From: Steromphala cineraria
Taxonomy: Eukaryota; Mollusca; Gastropoda; Trochida; Trochidae
Assembly (NCBI GenBank): GCA_916613615.1
Contig: OU744730.1
Span: 32,026,815 to 32,090,814 of the forward strand
Length of the DNA stretch: 64,000 bases
Reading direction: 5' to 3'
The position numbers and the translations under genes were made by a program. The notes below the pieces were generated by a model, which saw nothing but the letters and a program-made list of their open reading frames with translations, was not told the DNA's origin and did not search any database. This document shows, one piece after another, positions 60,557 through 64,000 of this stretch (position 1 is the first letter of the stretch; each line of letters begins with the position of its first letter).

Positions 60557-62055
60557 AAAAAAAGAAAAAAAATTTGAGATGACCCCCAGATTTGACAGCC
60601 TTCGTAGATACATAATATTAACATTTAACTTACAACCATAACTATGCATGACCAAACTAACCTGCAAAGCTGAACAGAATGAACAGTGTTCATACCTTTA
60701 ATATCACCTTTGATATAACTAATAAGGCTATAGAGAAATATTGTAATAAAATTTAGCATTTTCCGTGACAATATTGAGAATACAGCTCATTCACATACAC
60801 AGGCTTGCATCAGAAGCATTTTGCTTTCCTGGAAACTGCTCTCCTGTAAAAACGATTATGAATGTCTTGCATTCAAAGCTTTTTTATACTATGTTATGAA
60901 ATAATCGCCAATAAGCATTTGTTTATACTATACTGTACATTGTTATATATGGGGTCACGCTATTTGCATTAATACTACAGTTAAGATTCCCCCGAATCTC
61001 TTGATACATTCTAACTCACACCCTCAGAGTCAGGCACTGCCAGCAATGACCAACAGGGTACATAGAGAAGATATTTTTCACAACAATACCTGACATGGCC
61101 CAACAAAATGAAGATTTATAAAATGAACCTTACCCAAAATAATTTTCAAATAGAGCAAAAACAGTATTCCTAATTTCAACAGGTTATAATTTACCAATCG
61201 GAGAAAAATGGATGTTAAGGAATACAATTGCTATTTGATGTTACCTAATTAGCTGATGCCATAAAATAGTCAGGTGTTGATAATTGTGCATTATATAACC
61301 TACCTGCTATAGTCATCATTTAATAGCTTTTAATTAGGAAACAGACAGGAAATACGATAGACAATAAAGTAATTGTGTAGTAAGTGAGTATCTGATCTAA
61401 AGGAAGTAAATAACACCTGCAGACCAATGTCATTGTTTATTAAACATTTTTACACAACGCTCAAATCTTAATGTGAACATTGTAAATTCGGATTATTGCC
61501 ATAAATCAGCCAAAAACTTTGTGCTTTGTTTTATATTTTACTTATCAGAAAAGGATTTTTTCTCTGCATGCCAAACTGTCCATTCAGTGAAAATGCAAAC
61601 TTAAAACCAAAAATCGGTGTAGTGATCGGAACACGTGAGTTCGATGTAGATTGTCACATTGCTCTGTTTGACCTAACACAGCGGGTCAATTTGGCGTGGA
61701 ACGATCAATGCGATGGGAATTTGTCTGTGGAGACTTCACCAGGAGTTACTGTTAATCGGTTGGAAAACGCAGAACTATGGATTTCGCCTATAATTTTCCA
61801 TATAAGCAGACGAACGCTTCACCTACTGCCACGTCATTTCCAGTATCCCCTTCCCTTGGCCTCTCAGCCTTGTTTTGGTTTGTTGCTTGACGGCCACAAG
61901 CAGACGCCTTGTTACACAATGTTTACTTAGCTGTAGTTTCATTGAGAAACTGTGTATCGTTGCTGTTTTGGCATAATATTTATGTTATATAGTTATTTGA
62001 ACAAAATCTTATGAAAAAATATATTTAAAAAATGTTATACAGCGTCTCTTTAAAC
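60557..62055. other. Non-coding stretch before the paralogue
   Basis: No supported gene. An open frame at 61526-61930 begins with TTG, has no recognised domain and is not called. Confidence 0.4.
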
Positions 62056-64000
62056 CTAATCAATCCACTGGAATGTGTCGAAGTCGAGTCCCAGAATGGC
62101 CATGAAGCACTTCAGGTGGAATCTCTGGTGTTCTGGATCTCCTTCTTCCGTCTGAGGTCTCTTCACAGACAGACTTCCTTTCAGGAGAGATGGAAGTTCA
62201 AGTTCATCTAAACGTACACTGACTATAGAGTCTGAACCTTTTTCACCAACTGCTATGGAGAGAATTGTCTTTAATTGTTTGTCCAGTTGTCCAGACGCAA
62301 GGACCATAATCACGATTTTACATGATTGGATGAAATCTTGGTACAAAAAAGTACAGGATCCTTCGCTGACATCTTTGTCGTTCCGTGTTACACTGAGATC
62401 ACATTTCTCAGTCAACCATTTCTGTAACGCCTCTGCCTCAGTCTCTGTCTTATTTGGATCATTAATCATAAAAATGTCATAAACCCGTTCACATTCCTCT
62501 TCATTTGCTGATGATGGAGTTCCACGGTGTTTGCAGTCAAAGAGGGTCCTGCATGACCTCTTCAGATGGTCCATATCCTCCTCTGAGGTCCTGCTCATCA
62601 GATTCTGATTGTCCCAAGATACACCTGGTTAAACAGTTCTGGTTTCTCTTCAAGGAGTTGTCTCCCTTCTGATGAACCCATCAACACGTTGTTGAGCAAA
62701 TTCTGAGCAGTTTTGAAATCCTGCAGTCTTATATGAGTAACTATTACATCACAAAGTGCTTCCATATTATTAGAATCCTTGTACTGCAGCTTTGTGTACC
62801 AATCTAAGGATTCCCTGTTGTTGCCAGTAAGTTGACACAATCTCGCAATGTCTTTCATATGTTCATGTTGAGGATCATCACTTAGAAGACCCTTCAATGT
62901 TTGGTATGAATCCAAAGACTCCAGATCTTCCTGACTCATGGTTGGCAGGGATGCTACAAGGCAGGCAGCTTCCTCCACAGCTCTTTTCAACATAAATACT
63001 CCATCGTCCCTCCTAATTTTGCGCTCTTCATCACTGAGGTTTGGGTTTTCACTGTTATCAATGTGACAAAATCCTGTCTGTTCATATGCATTTTTTCTGT
63101 CAAAGAGAGTTGTATCAGAGTCCACAAAAATAGTGCGGAAGTATTCTATTGCTTTTTCTGTGTTCCCAAGCTGGCGAAGCAATAATCCTAGTTTATATAA
63201 AAAAGGTTTATAACATTTAACAGATGCATTGAGATAACTGAGTGCATCATTAACAATGCATTTTTAGGTGGAATTATTTTGACTTTTTCTGGTGATGTGA
63301 TAGCTTCCTTCAATTTTGCTTTATGCATCATTTCTATCTTTTGATTTGAAGAAGAATTTCCAATTTGAGAATGGCAACTATTGTCATGCCTCCAACAGCC
63401 CCAGTGCTCTGGGCCTCTTTATCCTGAACCAGTGGATATGGCTGTTAGTTCTGGGTTTACATCTTGTTCTAAGAGCTTTAAGAGCATCGAGGCCAGCTTG
63501 TCACAGACATATGGAGTTTGTCTTAATTGATACGCCCTTAACAGAAGTTGGTAGCATTCTTGCAACCGATTTTCACAACGTTCTGATCTTACAAATCTTA
63601 AATTATGCCCACATCTTTGTAGCACATACACATCATTTTCTGCATTTGGAGTTCTAAGGGCATCATAAAAGCATTCCTCAGCAGCAAGCCCAGGATCAGT
63701 ATTGAGTGTTTCCACAATATCAGGAGTCAAAGGATAAGTAGGATTCTGGAACATTAGTTTTAATTCCCCAAGGCAGGTCAAGGACCTTGCCTGCAAACAA
63801 TTGTTCCCATGTTTAATGACTTCTTGAAGATACTGGAGTGCACGGTTACAAAACACCTTCAATTTCCCAGCACTGAGTCCCTTTATTCCTTTGGAGATTT
63901 CAAGACATCTTCTATATGTCAAAGCACATCCAAACTTCCATAGATAAATCTGAGGAGATGTTTCTAAAGCCCTCTCAAAAAGGTCAATGCATCTCAGATA
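62056..64000 (-). pseudogene. Broken paralogue of the TPR-TIR gene (partial)
   Basis: Reading leftward from the window edge, it matches the TPR-TIR protein from about residue 145 onward (YLWKFGCALTYRRC, LQECYQLLLRAYQLRQTPYVCDKLA, KAIEYFRTIF, NRESLDWYTKLQ) to the same terminus, FDTFQWID. Three lesions are visible. There is a TAA at 63419-63421 where the other copy has Tyr in GPGYRD. A frame shift lies near 63260. A one-base deletion lies near 62606 (gggacaatcaga then atctg, where the other copy has cag-acatctg), splitting the last TPR from the TIR-like domain. The Arg/Gly-rich segment is absent and the linker is about 45 codons instead of about 175. The N-terminus lies outside the window. It could be a pseudogene or, less likely, an assembly artefact. 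Confidence 0.8.

Noticed and set aside
61526..61930. 134-codon open frame
   Set aside because: It begins at TTG, has no recognised domain and no clear acceptor or donor. It may be chance.

Overview
The window looks like animal nuclear DNA that is AT-rich, intron-containing and crowded with repeats. A bivalve mollusc is the best guess. The reasons are TIR-type domains on unusual architectures, a repeat that opens with a run of GTCC, many small inverted-repeat transposons, Tc1-like elements and tRNA-derived SINEs. This assignment is inference from repeat style and gene content and was not searched against any database.

Layout. 1-6 kb: the first exon of a leftward gene behind a YY1-type element, and a compact three-exon rightward gene (149 aa, highly basic tail) with a TATA box and a CRE palindrome. 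6-13 kb: non-coding sequence with fold-back repeats, a SINE, a 3 x 152 bp tandem repeat and two TTAA-flanked MITEs, ending in a cluster of three perfect TGACGTCA sites. 13.6-16.4 kb: a 935-aa protein whose whole coding sequence lies in one exon, with order TPR, RGG/low-complexity, TPR, TIR-like. 16.9-27 kb: a deleted Tc1 element, an array of about 145 bp units, MITEs, hairpins and a 21 bp repeat element. 27.8-39 kb: a 32 bp minisatellite carrying GGGTTAG, clean in its core, degenerate at its edges and split by LINE and Tc1 insertions. 40-50 kb: mostly empty, with a second inverted copy of the 21 bp repeat element and more MITEs.

50.5-59.2 kb: the most striking gene. A short signal-peptide leader is followed in the same exon by 175 in-register 14-residue repeats (consensus HKHRETGTSDANLA). 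A phase-matched intron then joins an ankyrin-repeat exon, giving a predicted 2,711-aa protein. The array shows higher-order duplications of 10, 19 and about 44 units. 62-64 kb: an inverted, frameshifted paralogue of the TPR-TIR gene that runs off the right edge and lacks the RGG segment.

No operon logic applies. The two themes are a small TPR-TIR family with RNA-binding-like features and CRE-rich upstream sequence, which suggests an inducible innate-immune role (inference), and very active tandem-repeat and small-transposon turnover that has reached coding sequence twice: the RGG box and the 14-aa repeat protein.
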